From Chrysogorgia sp. JL179-B06 (lineage: Eukaryota; Cnidaria; Anthozoa; Scleralcyonacea; Chrysogorgiidae): a stretch of DNA of 64,000 nucleotides. A program made the translations under genes and the position numbers. This document shows positions 9,050-19,138 of this stretch, in pieces. The notes under the pieces are model-generated. The model saw nothing but the letters and a program-made list of their open reading frames with translations, made no database searches and was not told the DNA's origin. The first letter of the stretch is position 1. Every line of letters begins with the position of its first letter. The DNA lies in assembly GCA_035772405.1 (NCBI GenBank), contig JAYKKM010000310.1, positions 1,083,001 to 1,147,000 on the forward strand. The letters run 5' to 3'.

Positions 9050-10170
9050 ATACGAAGCTTGTTGCATTAATAATAATAATTTACACATTTCAGTAGGGTA
9101 GCGCCCTACATATAGTTAAATTAATACAGATAAGTTAAAAAATTAATATACAAGATTGAAAAGGTATATACAGTTAATGTCTAAAATAAAACAAGGAATT
9201 TAAGCTATAAAATTTAAAATTATTTTATAGTCATTATAAAGTTTCTTAAAATCATTTACTGATATATTAAGTCTTTGGACCATTTACGCCCTTGTCTATT
9301 GAATCCAGATTCACTGCTACACACGAGGTATACTAAAACAATTATGCACCTCATGGTTGGTGAAATATCGTGTCTCTAAATAGCCATCACTATGGATTAT
9401 ACCAGTGGGCCTTTCCTACAGGCCCCACCACACCCTTCGAAAAAAGAGAAGGAAAAGCAAAAAAAAGAAAGTTTTACTTATAGGTACTCCTTTTATATAT
9501 CCAATTATTAGTTTTCAAATTGTATATTTCAATAAAGATACACAATTTTTAAAAAGACAGAACACACGTTCAAGTGCATTAAGCAGTTGAAATCCATGTC
9601 CAGTTTACATATCCCGCCATACTGAAATCTGCATGCAAAGCATGGTACCCCTTTACCAACAAATCCTAATTTAAACCATATCTGATCATACATCTGAAAA
9701 TAACATATGCTTTGGTCACTATGTATAGTTGTAAAGTAGGAGAAATAGATCAATCAAATTCACAAAGTTTGTTGTTCAAACAATAATATTAAAGTAATAC
9801 ATACATATATATACAACTGTATGACATGTACAGTATATATACAACTGAACAACAGAACAATAATATAAAATATATAAATAATATTTGTTCATATTGTCAA
9901 AAACTCCCTTGATACTGACTTCTTATTTGCTAGTCATTTCTCATTAGAATTTCAATGACAACAAGATAATTTGGAACACAACGTTTTGTTAATAACAATG
10001 TAAAATAGTGGCTTAGGTAAAGTTCATCGTTGCTTTTGCTACTTGGGGTAAACATTGATAATGTTCATCTGGTCATTGTATTTGCAATCAAAGTTCCCAG
10101 ATAATAGCAGGTCAATCTCTGTCATTGGCTCCTGGACTTTCTTATGCGTAATCTGACACAAGTGTGGTCC
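9050..10170. other. No recognisable gene
   Basis: AT-rich sequence. A short hairpin-like stretch near 9408-9425 (gggcc...ggccc) and A-rich runs are the only structure seen. No coding motif can be supported. Confidence 0.4.
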
Positions 10171-10178
10171 CAACCCTC

Positions 10179-11037
10179 TCAACTGATATTGGATATTATC
10201 ACACACATGTGAAATTCACAAGCTGATATCAGAGCAGTTGTGGGACATTTTGTGCATTTACCAACAGATGGATTCTGCTCCATTGTACTAATATCTCCTT
10301 TCTTGCCAACGGGACACGATCGAATACACTGTAGATTACGAACAGCGACAACTTTAGCGTTGCTAAGTATCTCACCGTTATTCTGTGGAACCACTTCGAC
10401 CACTTTTGGAAGATTTTCTATCTCTCTTATAGTTATTCCTGCCTTCGGACTCGTTAGACTGAACTCTCCACAATAACACTTGCAACCATGAGATTTTCGA
10501 TACTGTATGTCTTCCCCACGATTAATTTGCCTATATCCCCTTGCCATAATGTTAGCATTCCTGTTCAACTTTCGTCAGCCACAGTAACATTTTGAAGTTT
10601 GCGGTTGTTCTCCAATGACATAATTTCGGCGACTTCAGCAATTTTGACTTTTACGTTTACTCTCTGGAATTCTGTTTGTTGGTAAAGCTGACTAAGCGTT
10701 ATATTGCCTCTGCATTTGGAAATACGCGAAATTCTTTTCCGACTTACTTATGGTGGTTTTGTCGTTTATATGCTTTCTGAACTGTGCAATTAGTAAACTT
10801 GACCGCTTGCTTCTGCTTGACAAATTGTTCAATTTTCAAACGTTGTGGATCGTTAAAGGCAACAAAGCGAATCTTTCCGCTTTTGTCATCCAGACAACCA
10901 TCGAAGAACTTGCCTTTTTTAGGAGACAGTGAGGTAACTACACCATGTACGAGCGCCTTCTCTCCAACATTCAGTGGATCTTTTATAATTGATGACACGT
11001 TGTCAAATTCCCGAACTCTCTTTCTGGGAGACGACAT
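10179..11037 (-). pseudogene. RPA-like OB-fold protein remnant
   Basis: On the minus strand a clean start at 11037 (MSSPRKRVREFDNVSSIIK) opens an OB-fold-like domain (GEKALVHGVVTSLSP, KSGKIRFVAF, QAVKFTNCTVQKAY) for 97 residues. After a stop, similarity resumes in other frames: a second OB-like segment (NVTVADES, then LTLWQGDIGKLIVGKTY) and a C-terminal zinc-ribbon-like region at 10179-10568 (CIRSCPVGKK... GKCTKCPTTALI). The order of OB folds and zinc ribbon is that of replication protein A large-subunit-like single-strand DNA-binding proteins. Several frameshifts make this a pseudogene. RPA-like genes also travel with Helitrons in some animals, but I see no helicase or Helitron ends here. 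Confidence 0.6.
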
Positions 11038-11150
11038 ATTTCAAAGCATAGTGTTCAGACCATTGTGGAATATACTTATTTACTTTGTTGACCTTTACAC
11101 TACTATGGCCTAATCGAAAAACACGTGTCTATTTATTTGTACATTCGGAA

Positions 11151-11345
11151 CGTGGCGCAGGCTCACGCCCCCCCTTAAAATCCCGGAAACAAGATCAGAC
11201 GACTTGTGATAAACGCAATATTATCCAATTTTTATAAATAAAGGCTAAATAATAATATATATTGGTTCTGTACTACTTCTGAGTTTTTCATAATCTTGAT
11301 GCCGTGATGCCCTAATTTCCCAAAAATTCTTATCAGAAATCGCCC
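11151..11345. repeat. Partial copy of a hAT-like non-autonomous element
   Basis: Blocks here (cgccccccttaaaatccc, gtgataaacgcaatatta, tatccaattttt, ctgtactacttctgag, tcataatcttgatgcc) recur in the same order, in reverse complement, at 59179-59643 inside another transposon. One copy is therefore inverted relative to the other. The right terminus is missing at this locus. Confidence 0.65.
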
Positions 11346-11400
11346 GAAAAGCAACGTTTTATATTGCGGTGCCTTGCAACGTTTTATATTTCATGTGTGA

Positions 11401-11952
11401 GACTGTGCACACGGTCTCGTTTTCAAGCGTTTTTTATCTGAAACGCGTTTCAAAAAGTATCGTTTTCACGGTGTGTTCACACGAAAACGGATGAAAACGA
11501 CGTCAACTGACGAAAACGTTTTCAATAACGAAAACGATATGTGATAACCGTTTTCGCTGTTGAAAACATTTTCAACTGCGTCGTTTTGCCTTTTGTTCTC
11601 GTGTGAACGGGGGAAAACCTTGGAAAAAACCTGAAACGCTAAAAATTCAAAATGGCGGATATTATGATATTATTTTTGTTTGCTGGGAACTTGGTCTTTC
11701 AGCTGGCAACCCGGTTTGCGAACTCGTTATTAATAACAATGACAACGAATAAAAGAAAAAAAGCAGCCATTCAATTATTTAATGAGTCAAAAAAGCGATT
11801 AAAACGGCATTTAAAAAGGCTTAACAGACGACCGCCAAACTGTAAACAATGCGATGGATATTGCGAAAACACTTCGTGTGAACGGAGCGCCAAAACGACA
11901 AAATTGAAAACGACAAATAAAAACGCTTGAAAACGACACCGTGTGCACAGTC
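11401..11952. mobile_element. Harbinger-like non-autonomous DNA transposon
   Basis: A 552-bp element with terminal inverted repeats of about 34 bp: GACTGTGCACACGG at the left and the reverse complement CCGTGTGCACAGTC at the right, continuing into cgttttcaagcg/cgcttgaaaacg. The flanking direct repeat is tga (11398-11400 and 11953-11955), which fits the 3-bp target of PIF/Harbinger. The interior is rich in cgttttca/tgaaaacg words in both orientations. The empty site is visible in the related repeat at about 4676. Confidence 0.7.
11652..11930 (+). CDS. Small basic protein inside the Harbinger-like element, unknown
   Basis: A 92-codon frame starts at ATG after a translation-friendly aaaatggcg context. 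The N-terminus is hydrophobic (MILFLFAGNLVFQLATRF) and the rest is very basic (KRKKAAIQLFNESKKRLKRHLKRLNRR), with two CxxC-like cysteine groups at the end that run into the inverted repeat. I do not recognise a domain. It may be a deletion derivative of a transposase N-terminus, or chance. Confidence 0.25.
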   Translation: MADIMILFLFAGNLVFQLATRFANSLLITMTTNKRKKAAIQLFNESKKRLKRHLKRLNRRPPNCKQCDGYCENTSCERSAKTTKLKTTNKNA

Positions 11953-12045
11953 TGAGTTCGTTCCTTCGTTGGTTTCAGAAACAATAGCAAGCATCTACTT
12001 CATGTAGCCAGATTTTTAACGAACCCCATATGCAGGGCACTGCAC

Positions 12046-12182
12046 TGTTATGTTATATGAAGTATCATATTACTTCACTGTGAGCCCACGAACAGGAAGA
12101 TATATAAGGCACTCCCATGTACTCACTGTATTTAGTCTTTGATAGTCTTAGTAGAACTAACATATTAAAGTCTAACACAACA
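12046..12182 (+). repeat. 5' LTR
   Basis: 137 bp, starting TGTTATG and ending AACA. It contains a TATA-like gatatataagg near 12098-12108 and an aataaa-like downstream signal (catattaaag). It aligns with the 3' LTR with a few substitutions and small indels. Confidence 0.9.
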
Positions 12183-12229
12183 TCGTGGCAGCGGTGGATG
12201 AACCCTATATAGCCTATTACTAGAAGAAA

Positions 12230-12742
12230 ATGCTAAACGAGCAAGAATCTCAGCCACAAGTCCAGTTATCTGGAATCTCTCCACCGAAGCCGCTTCGAAT
12301 GGTCGGTGATAACCTCGCTGAAATATGGAGGTTGTGGAAACAACAGTGGGAAAATTACGCTATTGTGGCACAACTGGACGGACGACCTGAGAAATTTCGA
12401 GTTGCGATGTTTCTACATGCTGTTGGTCCCGACGGGCTGAAGGCGTATAACACAATGACTTTCCAAGGTGAAGCGACATTAAAGGGCATTCTCGAAAGTT
12501 TTGACCAACTGGTAATTGGTAAGCTAAATGAGACATATGAACGATACATCTTTAATCAGAAAGATCAAGAGTCCGGAGAAAACGTTGCACAATACGTTAC
12601 AACACTCAGAGCACTCGCTCGGACATGTAACTTCGGCGATTTACAAGATAGTCTGTTAAGAGACAGGATTGTTCTTGGCGTGAATGATTCAACTACGCGA
12701 AAGAAACTGCTTCAAGAAAGAGACTTGATGCTGGAACGCTGA
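12230..12742 (+). pseudogene. Gag capsid region
   Basis: 170 codons from an ATG 48 bases after the LTR. The core WKQQWENYAIVAQL... FLHAVGPDGLKAYNTM is a retrotransposon gag capsid-type domain that builds the particle. A TGA at 12740-12742 interrupts the frame; the expected continuation (DICKGSEATRLQ) follows directly in the same frame, so the stop is a mutation and not the natural end. Confidence 0.85.
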
Positions 12743-12792
12743 AAAGATATCTGCAAAGGGTCGGAAGCAACTAGACTCCAGAGATAAAAGCA

Positions 12793-13608
12793 ATGGATGC
12801 TGTCGCTGACAAAGTGATCAATAAACTGGAAAGAAGAAGAAAACCAAAGATACAACAACCCGCCTTGGCACGTGAATGCAAATTTTGTGGTTTGAAGTAC
12901 GAGATGGTAAAGTCCAAGTGTCCTGCTTTGGGTAAGACATGTAATTTGTGTAAAAAACGTAATCATTTTGTCGCTAAATGCCCTAAGAAAGAGAAGATAA
13001 GTAATGTCGAAGATACCGATTCCTCGAGTGAATTGTCGTCGGACATTGACTATATCAGTACAGTGACTATGATAAACTCCCTTGAGGGTAGATCATCCTC
13101 TGCTATATATGCAAATATGTTGATAAATAACCGGTATGTTAAATTCCAAATTGATTGTGGTGCTTCTGTTAATACAATTCCCAAATGTCTAGTACCAGCT
13201 ACATTAGGGCCCACCATTAGCCTAAAAATGTGGAATTCCTCAAAGGTTCAAGCCGTAGGTTTGTGTCTTATGAACGTAACAAATCCAAGCAACAATAAGA
13301 AGTATTCAGTAGAATTTGTCGTAGCAGACGATAACGGCCTGACCCCTCTCCTGGGTTCCAAAGCGTCGCAACATATGGGACTAATAACTGTTAACTCGGA
13401 CAGTTTTGTTTGTATGAATGTTAGCCCTATCTCGCAGCAAACACCTGATAAATCTATTCAGGAAGAATTTGGTGACGTATTTGATGATTCCCTTGGAAAA
13501 TTGCCTGGTACAGTTCACTTAGAGACTGATCCATCAATAAAACCAACTGTATTGCCTCAGACGCGTACCTCGTGCTATAAAGTCCCAGTTGAAATTAGAG
13601 TTAGGTGA
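12793..13608 (+). pseudogene. Nucleocapsid zinc knuckles, aspartic protease and start of reverse transcriptase
   Basis: This frame holds two zinc-knuckle motifs. The first, CKFCGLKYEMVKSKC, has Tyr where His is expected. The second, CNLCKKRNHFVAKC, is intact. The retropepsin motif FQIDCGASVNTIP follows, with DCGA in place of DTGA or DSGA at the active site. The usual linker to the RT N-terminus comes next (EEFGDVFDDSLGKLPG). The frame is lost near 13600, inside the RT domain. Confidence 0.85.
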
Positions 13609-14078
13609 TATGGTTAAGGGAATTTTGAGCCCGGTCGACCAACCAACAGAGTGGGTAAGCCAGTTCGTAGTTTGTCGAAAGAAATCTGGCCAATTGAGAA
13701 TATGTATCGACCCAAAACACTTGAATAAAGCCCTGAGCGAGAACATTATCATTTACAAGTTTTGGATGATGTTCTCCCCTGTCTCAATAATGCGAAAGTA
13801 TTTTCGAAGCTTGATCTAGCATCTGCGCTTTCTGGCATATCCAACTTGATAAAGAATCAAGTCTCTTAACCACTTTCAACACACCTTTCGGAAGGTATAG
13901 GTGGTTGCGATTACCGTTTGGTATCAAGGTCTCATCGGAAATTTTTCAAAAGCATCTGAACCAGGTCCTGGAAGGGTTAACCGGGGTAATTTGCATTGCA
14001 GATGACATCATAGCATATGGGTGTGGCGACACAATCGAAGAGGCACAACGTGATCATGATATCAACCTAACTTGCTGA
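13589..14078 (+). pseudogene. Reverse transcriptase palm and fingers
   Basis: Parts in three frames: WVSQFVVCRKKSGQLRICID at 13589-13752, then a frameshift near 13755, then AFWHIQLDKESSL, TPFGRYRWLRLPFG and the catalytic box ICIADDI (13995-14009, the xxDD motif). Reverse transcriptase copies the element RNA into DNA. The frameshifts are fatal for this copy. Confidence 0.85.
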
Positions 14079-14731
14079 AGAGATGCAGAGAGAAGAATAT
14101 CGAACTCGGGCGTGACAAGTCGGTGTTCAACTGTTCGGAAATACCATTTATGGGACACTTGATCACAAAAGAAGGGTTAAAATCAGATCCTGTAAAAATC
14201 GAAGCCATTGTCAAGATGACAAAGCCAACTGATGTAAAGAGTTTGCAAAGATTCATCGGATTCGTCACCTACCCAAGTCGATTCCTACCTGACCTCTCAG
14301 ACATCCTAGAGCCACTACGACAACTGACAAGATCCGATAGAGTATGGTCGTGGAACCAAACACATGACAAGATATTCGATGATGTGAAACGCCTAGTAAC
14401 GGCAAGTCCTGTTCTGACCTACTACAACCCTGAAGAAGACCTCGCAATCCAGTGCGATAGTAGCGGTACTGGAGTTGGAGTAGCTTTACTTCAAAGAGAT
14501 CAACCCGTAGCATATGCAAACCGCGCTTTAGCGGATGTGGAAACCCGTTACGCACCTATTGAGAAAGAAATGTTAGCAGTCGTCTACTCGATTGAGAGTT
14601 TCCATCAGTATACGTATGAAAGACATACCACCGTCTACAGCGATCACAAACCTCTGGAGATGATATTGAAGAAACCTCTCATTAAAACACCGAAGAGACT
14701 CCAGAATGATCCTAAGAGTACAGAAATATGA
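14072..14731 (+). pseudogene. RT thumb/connection and RNase H
   Basis: 219 open codons: FMGHLITKEGLKSDP, then the RNase H domain with LAIQCDSSGTGVGVALLQ, YAPIEKEMLAVVYSIE and HTTVYSDHKPLEMI. The family's catalytic acids (D in CDSS, E in EKEMLAV, D in YSDHKP) are visible. A frameshift at the end separates it from the integrase frame. Confidence 0.85.
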
Positions 14732-15386
14732 TTTCACGCTCATCTATAAGCCTGGGAAAACCGTGTATCTTGCTGACACCTTATCAAGAGCTCATATTAC
14801 CAGGGACAAAGATCCAATCCTTGAGCAAGCAGACATAAATGTGGTAACTTACCTCCCCATGAGTGACGAGCGCTTGAGTGAAATCAAGAGGGAAACGGAA
14901 CAAGACAACACTTTGCAACACCTCAAGACAACCATCATTCGAGGATGGCCCGAGGAACGTTCGAAATTAGCTGAAGAACTGTTACCCTACTGGAGCTACC
15001 GAGATGAATTGTCCATTCATGATTCGCTGGTGTTCAAAGGCCAACAAGTCGTTATACCGTTCAATCTTCGAAAAGAGATGATGGTAAGAATTCACTCAGC
15101 ACATCTAGGCGTTGACGGTTGTTTAAGAAGAGCAAGAGTATCCTGTTTTTGGCCAAGAATGTCAAGTGATCTGAAAGAATACATCCTAGCATGTGAAACA
15201 TGCTGTACCTATAGTAGTTCTCAGCAGAAAGAGAAACTACGCCCTCATGAAGAAGTAACTCGGCCCTGGGAAAAGGTTGGATCAGACCTGTTCAGTTTGG
15301 AAGGAAGAAATTACCTAATAACTGTTGATTATTTCAGTAACTTTTGGGAGATTTATTATCTACCTACGACAACGCCGCTGCAGTAA
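14706..15386 (+). pseudogene. Integrase zinc-binding domain and start of catalytic core
   Basis: The frame begins with the RNase H-integrase linker (YKPGKTVYLADTLSRA), then the HHCC zinc-binding domain (HSAHLGVDGCLRRAR ... ILACETC) and the first catalytic Asp in VGSDLF. The second Asp (SDNGPQYTS, about 15438-15466) lies after a frameshift near 15385. Confidence 0.85.
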
Positions 15387-15555
15387 TTAACAAGACCAAA
15401 GCCCATTTTGCCAGATATGGAAGCCCAAATGTGTTTATAAGCGACAATGGTCCACAATATACCTCAGTCTTTTGAAAGATTTGCGAAAGCATGGGACTTT
15501 GAACATCGTACTATATCCCATAGATATAGGGAAGGTAGTTCCAATTGGAAGGTAG

Positions 15556-15625
15556 GTTTAGCAGTTTTGACGGCTGACTCTACCTTCCAATGGGAAGGTA
15601 GAGTCAGCCGTCAAAACTGCTAAAC
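15556..15625. repeat. 33-bp perfect inverted duplication inside integrase
   Basis: 15556-15588 and 15593-15625 are exact reverse complements separated by aatg. The right arm carries the expected integrase sequence around the catalytic Glu (GKVESAVKTAK); the left arm is an inverted extra copy that replaced coding sequence. Confidence 0.9.
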
Positions 15626-15630
15626 AGCTA

Positions 15631-16348
15631 TTGAGAAAGAGCATAGAGGCAAAGACTGACCAATACGTAGCCTTGTTGGATCACAGGAACACGCCTACAC
15701 AAGGTTTGACAACTAGCCTGGCACAGAGATTAATGAGTCGAAGGACAAGAACATTAATACCGACAACTGCTGAATTACTTGTACCAAGAGTGGTACAAGA
15801 AACCGAGCAAATATCACGACCTAAATGCAAAGTCCCTACCCCCACTGGATTTAGGAGATATTGTAAGAATGAAGCCGTTTGTGCTTGGTGATAAGAAGTG
15901 GAAGAAAGCATTAGTGACCAAACGATTAGAGGATAGATCGTATTTAATTGAAACCAGTCATGGTCGATCCTACAGACGAAATAGAGTGGACTTACGAAAA
16001 ACTATGGAATCTCCGCCAGAAGTACGAGACATTTCTTGGCCATGTTCCTCGACCAATACCAAGAAAGAGCTAATAGAAACAGGTAGTTCAGAAAGGCGAG
16101 GAAGTTCGAAAGCCGAAGAAGAAGATCCAGAAAATGAATCTGCGACAAAGGAAGAGAACCGTACAGTAACGAGACATACGCTTATGTCTGACAAACTTCC
16201 AAATAGTGAATCTGCGACAGAGGAAGAGAAGCGTACAGCAACGAGACAGACGCCTATGTCTGATAAATTGCCAAACAAAAAGAACGATTCAGGATATACA
16301 ACACGATATGGAAGAACAGTAAAACCACCAGAAAGATTTAACATGTAG
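15631..16348 (+). pseudogene. Integrase C-terminal domain
   Basis: The integrase C-terminal region appears in two overlapping frames. From 15631: TPTQGLTTSLAQRLMSRRTR. From 15779 to the stop at 16346: WYKKPSKY, GDIVRMKPFVLGDKKWKKA and SYLIETSHGRSYRRNRVDLR, a DNA-binding SH3-like tail. The last part has a tandem 72-bp duplication (ESATKEENRTVTRH... and ESATEEEKRTATRQ...), each repeat ending MSDKLPN. Confidence 0.8.
16134..16275 (+). repeat. Tandem 72-bp duplication in the integrase tail
   Basis: Two in-frame copies encode a 24-residue acidic repeat that ends MSDKLPN. The repeats differ at several positions, including synonymous changes, so the duplication is not the newest event. Confidence 0.8.
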
Positions 16349-16514
16349 TCTTTAGATATTTATCTTCTATTGAACTTCATGATTGAACTTCACAGAAACA
16401 GATATTATTTTTGTAGGGAGCACGAAACATTTAAAAAAAAATCTATATTTATTACAATTATATATTATTACATGTACTATTGATAGGAATTTTTTTTTTT
16501 AATAAGTATAGGGA

Positions 16515-16656
16515 TGTTATGTTATATAGGTTATATGAAGCATCATTACTTCATTGTGAGCCCACGAACAGGAAGATATATAAGGCACTCCCATGTACTG
16601 TATTTAGTCTTCGATAGTCTTAGTAGAACTAACATATTAAAGTCTATAACACAACA
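16515..16656 (+). repeat. 3' LTR
   Basis: 142 bp, starting TGTTATG and ending AACA, matching the 5' LTR. A short purine-rich stretch (ataggga) precedes it and may be a decayed polypurine tract. The target duplication tgcac follows at 16657-16661. Confidence 0.9.
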
Positions 16657-17044
16657 TGCACTTTAGCACTGTCTGGTTTTCTTTTTTTTCGGTGAGATAA
16701 ACACTTTCCAACTTAAACATTCTAGAGCAAACTCAGCCCCTCACACAAACACTCAACAAACCATTCGGATTCCCTTGTTGCCTGTTGGTATAAAAGACAA
16801 TATATAAAAGTACCTACCAAACAGACCCCCAACTAAAAAATGTTTTCAAAAATCTCTAATTAAGAAAGCGACGGTGTTCTCCACAGCAGAAAGACAATAC
16901 CAAGTATCCACCAACAAAAAAGCAACTCCAAGCAAACGACACAGTTCTCCACTGCAAAAAATACAATATATCTATATCCACCAAGAAGATTTATAACAAA
17001 AAATCAACTCTCCAAGCAACCGACTCAGCTCACCACTGCAAAAG

Positions 17045-17047
<3 letters not shown>

Positions 17048-17085
<38 letters not shown>

Positions 17086-17110
17086 ATGTACATATAAATA
17101 TATATATGTA
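17048..17110. repeat. (TA)n/(TG) microsatellite
   Basis: TA run followed by tgtgtgtatgtacatata words. Confidence 0.85.
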
Positions 17111-17460
17111 CATATAAATGTGCATTTTCTTGAAAAAAAATAGACTAAGACTAAACCGTGCCTAAGGACTAAAAAAAGATGTCGTCTGCAGTCGACAAGC
17201 AAAATCGTTCCCCTTGCTTTTCTTCCAAGAATAATCCCATCAACATCAGTGAGCATTTTTAAAACATCAACAATTAGCCTGCACTGAGTCTGCAGATAAC
17301 TTTGTCTTATGATGTATTTCATTTGTCATCTTGTGTTCTATAGTCAAAAAACCATGTCCTTGTACATGTTAACGTGTACACACTGGATGCATCTGTCCAC
17401 ATTGCACGTATTCAGGGGGCAAAACACAATTTACTACAGTAGACTGATTCGCTTAATCTT

Positions 17461-17638
17461 TTTTTATCTCCATTTGCTTTTTTCTGACAGAAAACCAGAT
17501 GTCGTCATTGACGAACATCTAAACAGTAATCCTTTCTTTGTTAAAGGTCAACTAAACCTTTTGAGGTTCTATTTTCCTCTGGAAGAGATATCATCTAACT
17601 TTGTAAAAGTGAAGAAAAAAATGAATTTCATGATATAG
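17461..17638 (+). pseudogene. Possible exon fragment overlapping the TTAA element
   Basis: After an acceptor-like tttttctgacag at 17479-17490, about 45 codons are open (KPDVVIDEHLNSNPFFVKGQ, then LRFYFPLEEISSNFVKV). The frame crosses the left end of the TTAA element, so at least the second half is transposon sequence. I recognise no domain. Confidence 0.2.
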
Positions 17639-18085
17639 CGCAGGATTTATTGAGGAGTATTTCTTCGGATCACTTGTTGCACGACCGCGTTTTGAGAAGA
17701 ATGGCACTATTACCGGTATGACGTCATAGTGTCATACTGGTAATAGGTTTATTGAACAAAATAATATTCCAGTGCTTGATATTTGGTTTCTCACTTATCA
17801 CTAACCCAAGAGTAAACAGTATTCCAAACTTCACTAAAATAAAACCAAAATATACAGTATTTTCTCGCCGTATGACATCATTATGACATCACATACCGGT
17901 AGTACCAGGCTTTCTTCCAACGCGGTCGTTGTTCAACTAAGTTCAGCAAAAGGGCTGAAAACTCGATCTTTAACAGATCAGAAAAGCAGAACCGAGTAAC
18001 CAATTTCAATTATTTCTTCGGTTTTGAATTGAACTTTTCGAATTCTAACGAAAAATAGAATAACCTCAAAAGGTTTAGTTGACCT
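17545..18085. mobile_element. TTAA-flanked non-autonomous DNA transposon with long inverted repeats
   Basis: 541 bp. Left end AGGTCAACTAAACC and right end GGTTTAGTTGACCT are exact inverted repeats continuing through ttttgaggtt. TTAA flanks both sides (17541-17544, 18086-18089). Further inverted similarity (cgaccgcgtt; taccggtatgac/gtcat-accggta blocks) extends the arms towards the middle. TTAA duplications are typical of Kolobok and piggyBac superfamilies; there is no transposase inside. Confidence 0.75.
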
Positions 18086-18089
18086 TTAA

Positions 18090-19135
18090 AGTTAACGTTA
18101 AAACATACGAGTCTTTCGTATACACATCTTAAAAAAAGTGTTCATATAGCAGTGTCTGACTACGAGTAATCTCGTACATATTTTTTTTAACAGATTCCTC
18201 AAGTCTGTCGGGTACACAAACTAAATGGGGTACCCGTTTCCAAAGTAAGTCAACATGCAGACAAATACCTGGCAAACTCTACATTACATTAAACGTATAT
18301 TTATTACATGTCCAATTTCCTTTTGTCTCGTTTCAGATTATTTATGTGCTCGTTATCATGTGTGTGTATGTACACTTATAATTTCTTCATGTTAAAGGTC
18401 AAAACAAATTTTCATGTGGCACAGGAGGCGAGCCATAAACACTTTATTTCAAATAACATTGTTAATTATCACATGATCGCAAGTGTCTGACGTTTAAGAA
18501 GTTCTCTATTCTTTGAGCATAACAGTGTTCTCGTCTTGACCTGTATACTTCAAGACCGTTCACAGTTGGTCTGACGTCTCGTAAACTGTTCATGAGGGCG
18601 TCGACAATCTTTGCCTCTGACACTTTTTGCCTCTGACACTTTTTCCAAAGCGCTGTCAAAGTACAACTACATTTTCTGGTCGTCTTCCATCATTAGACAA
18701 TCGTGTTGTCTTTGAGACAAATGACTAATACGACAGCCTTCACAATTTTCCAACACCAAAGTAGAAATGACGATTGAAACTTTTTCGGCATGACATTTTA
18801 ATAGTAGATCTTCAATCGACTTTTGACAGTTGTTGAGAATTTTTTCCTCATCTCCAATGTCAGTAGGTAAGATTTCGCTGGTCAGGATCGTGAAATAAAG
18901 TTTTTAGTCGTTCCATGACTTAATGTCTTTGATGCTATATAATTTACTTGGAACCTTTAAGAGAGCTGGCTTTCTATGTATGTTTTATAGTGCCATGATT
19001 TTTCTTGCTATTTTTGTTATTTTTTATTTACAGTTTCTTGGATTGAGCGGATGGTTGTCCAATACTGTCGAACGTAGTCCAGTCGTTCTGCTCGTAAAAT
19101 TGATATTTGTTATGGTTGTGTTAATATTGGAATAA
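18090..19135. other. No recognisable gene
   Basis: Unassigned sequence. A short tandem duplication (ttgcctctgacacttt-like, about 18609-18642) and a small minus-strand frame at 18462-18659 without a recognisable motif are the only things noted. Confidence 0.4.
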
Positions 19136-19138
19136 TTG

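Larger units (their letters stand above)
12046..16656 (+). mobile_element. Ty3/gypsy LTR retrotransposon, degenerate
   Basis: A 4.6-kb element bounded by short LTRs (12046-12182 and 16515-16656) and a perfect 5-bp target duplication tgcac (12041-12045 and 16657-16661). Gene order is gag, protease, reverse transcriptase, RNase H, integrase, which defines Ty3/gypsy. Several frameshifts and stops disrupt pol, so the copy is inactive. A primer-binding-site-like TGGCAGCGGTGG lies three bases after the 5' LTR; I cannot name the tRNA. The element sits in the flank of the old repeat described at 4471. Confidence 0.95.

Noticed and set aside
9529..9753. Minus-strand Cys/Phe-rich frame
   Set aside because: No domain, no neighbours of the same character; likely chance.
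10240..10476. Plus-strand frame of 78 codons
   Set aside because: It is antisense to the RPA-like zinc-ribbon region and has no recognisable motif.
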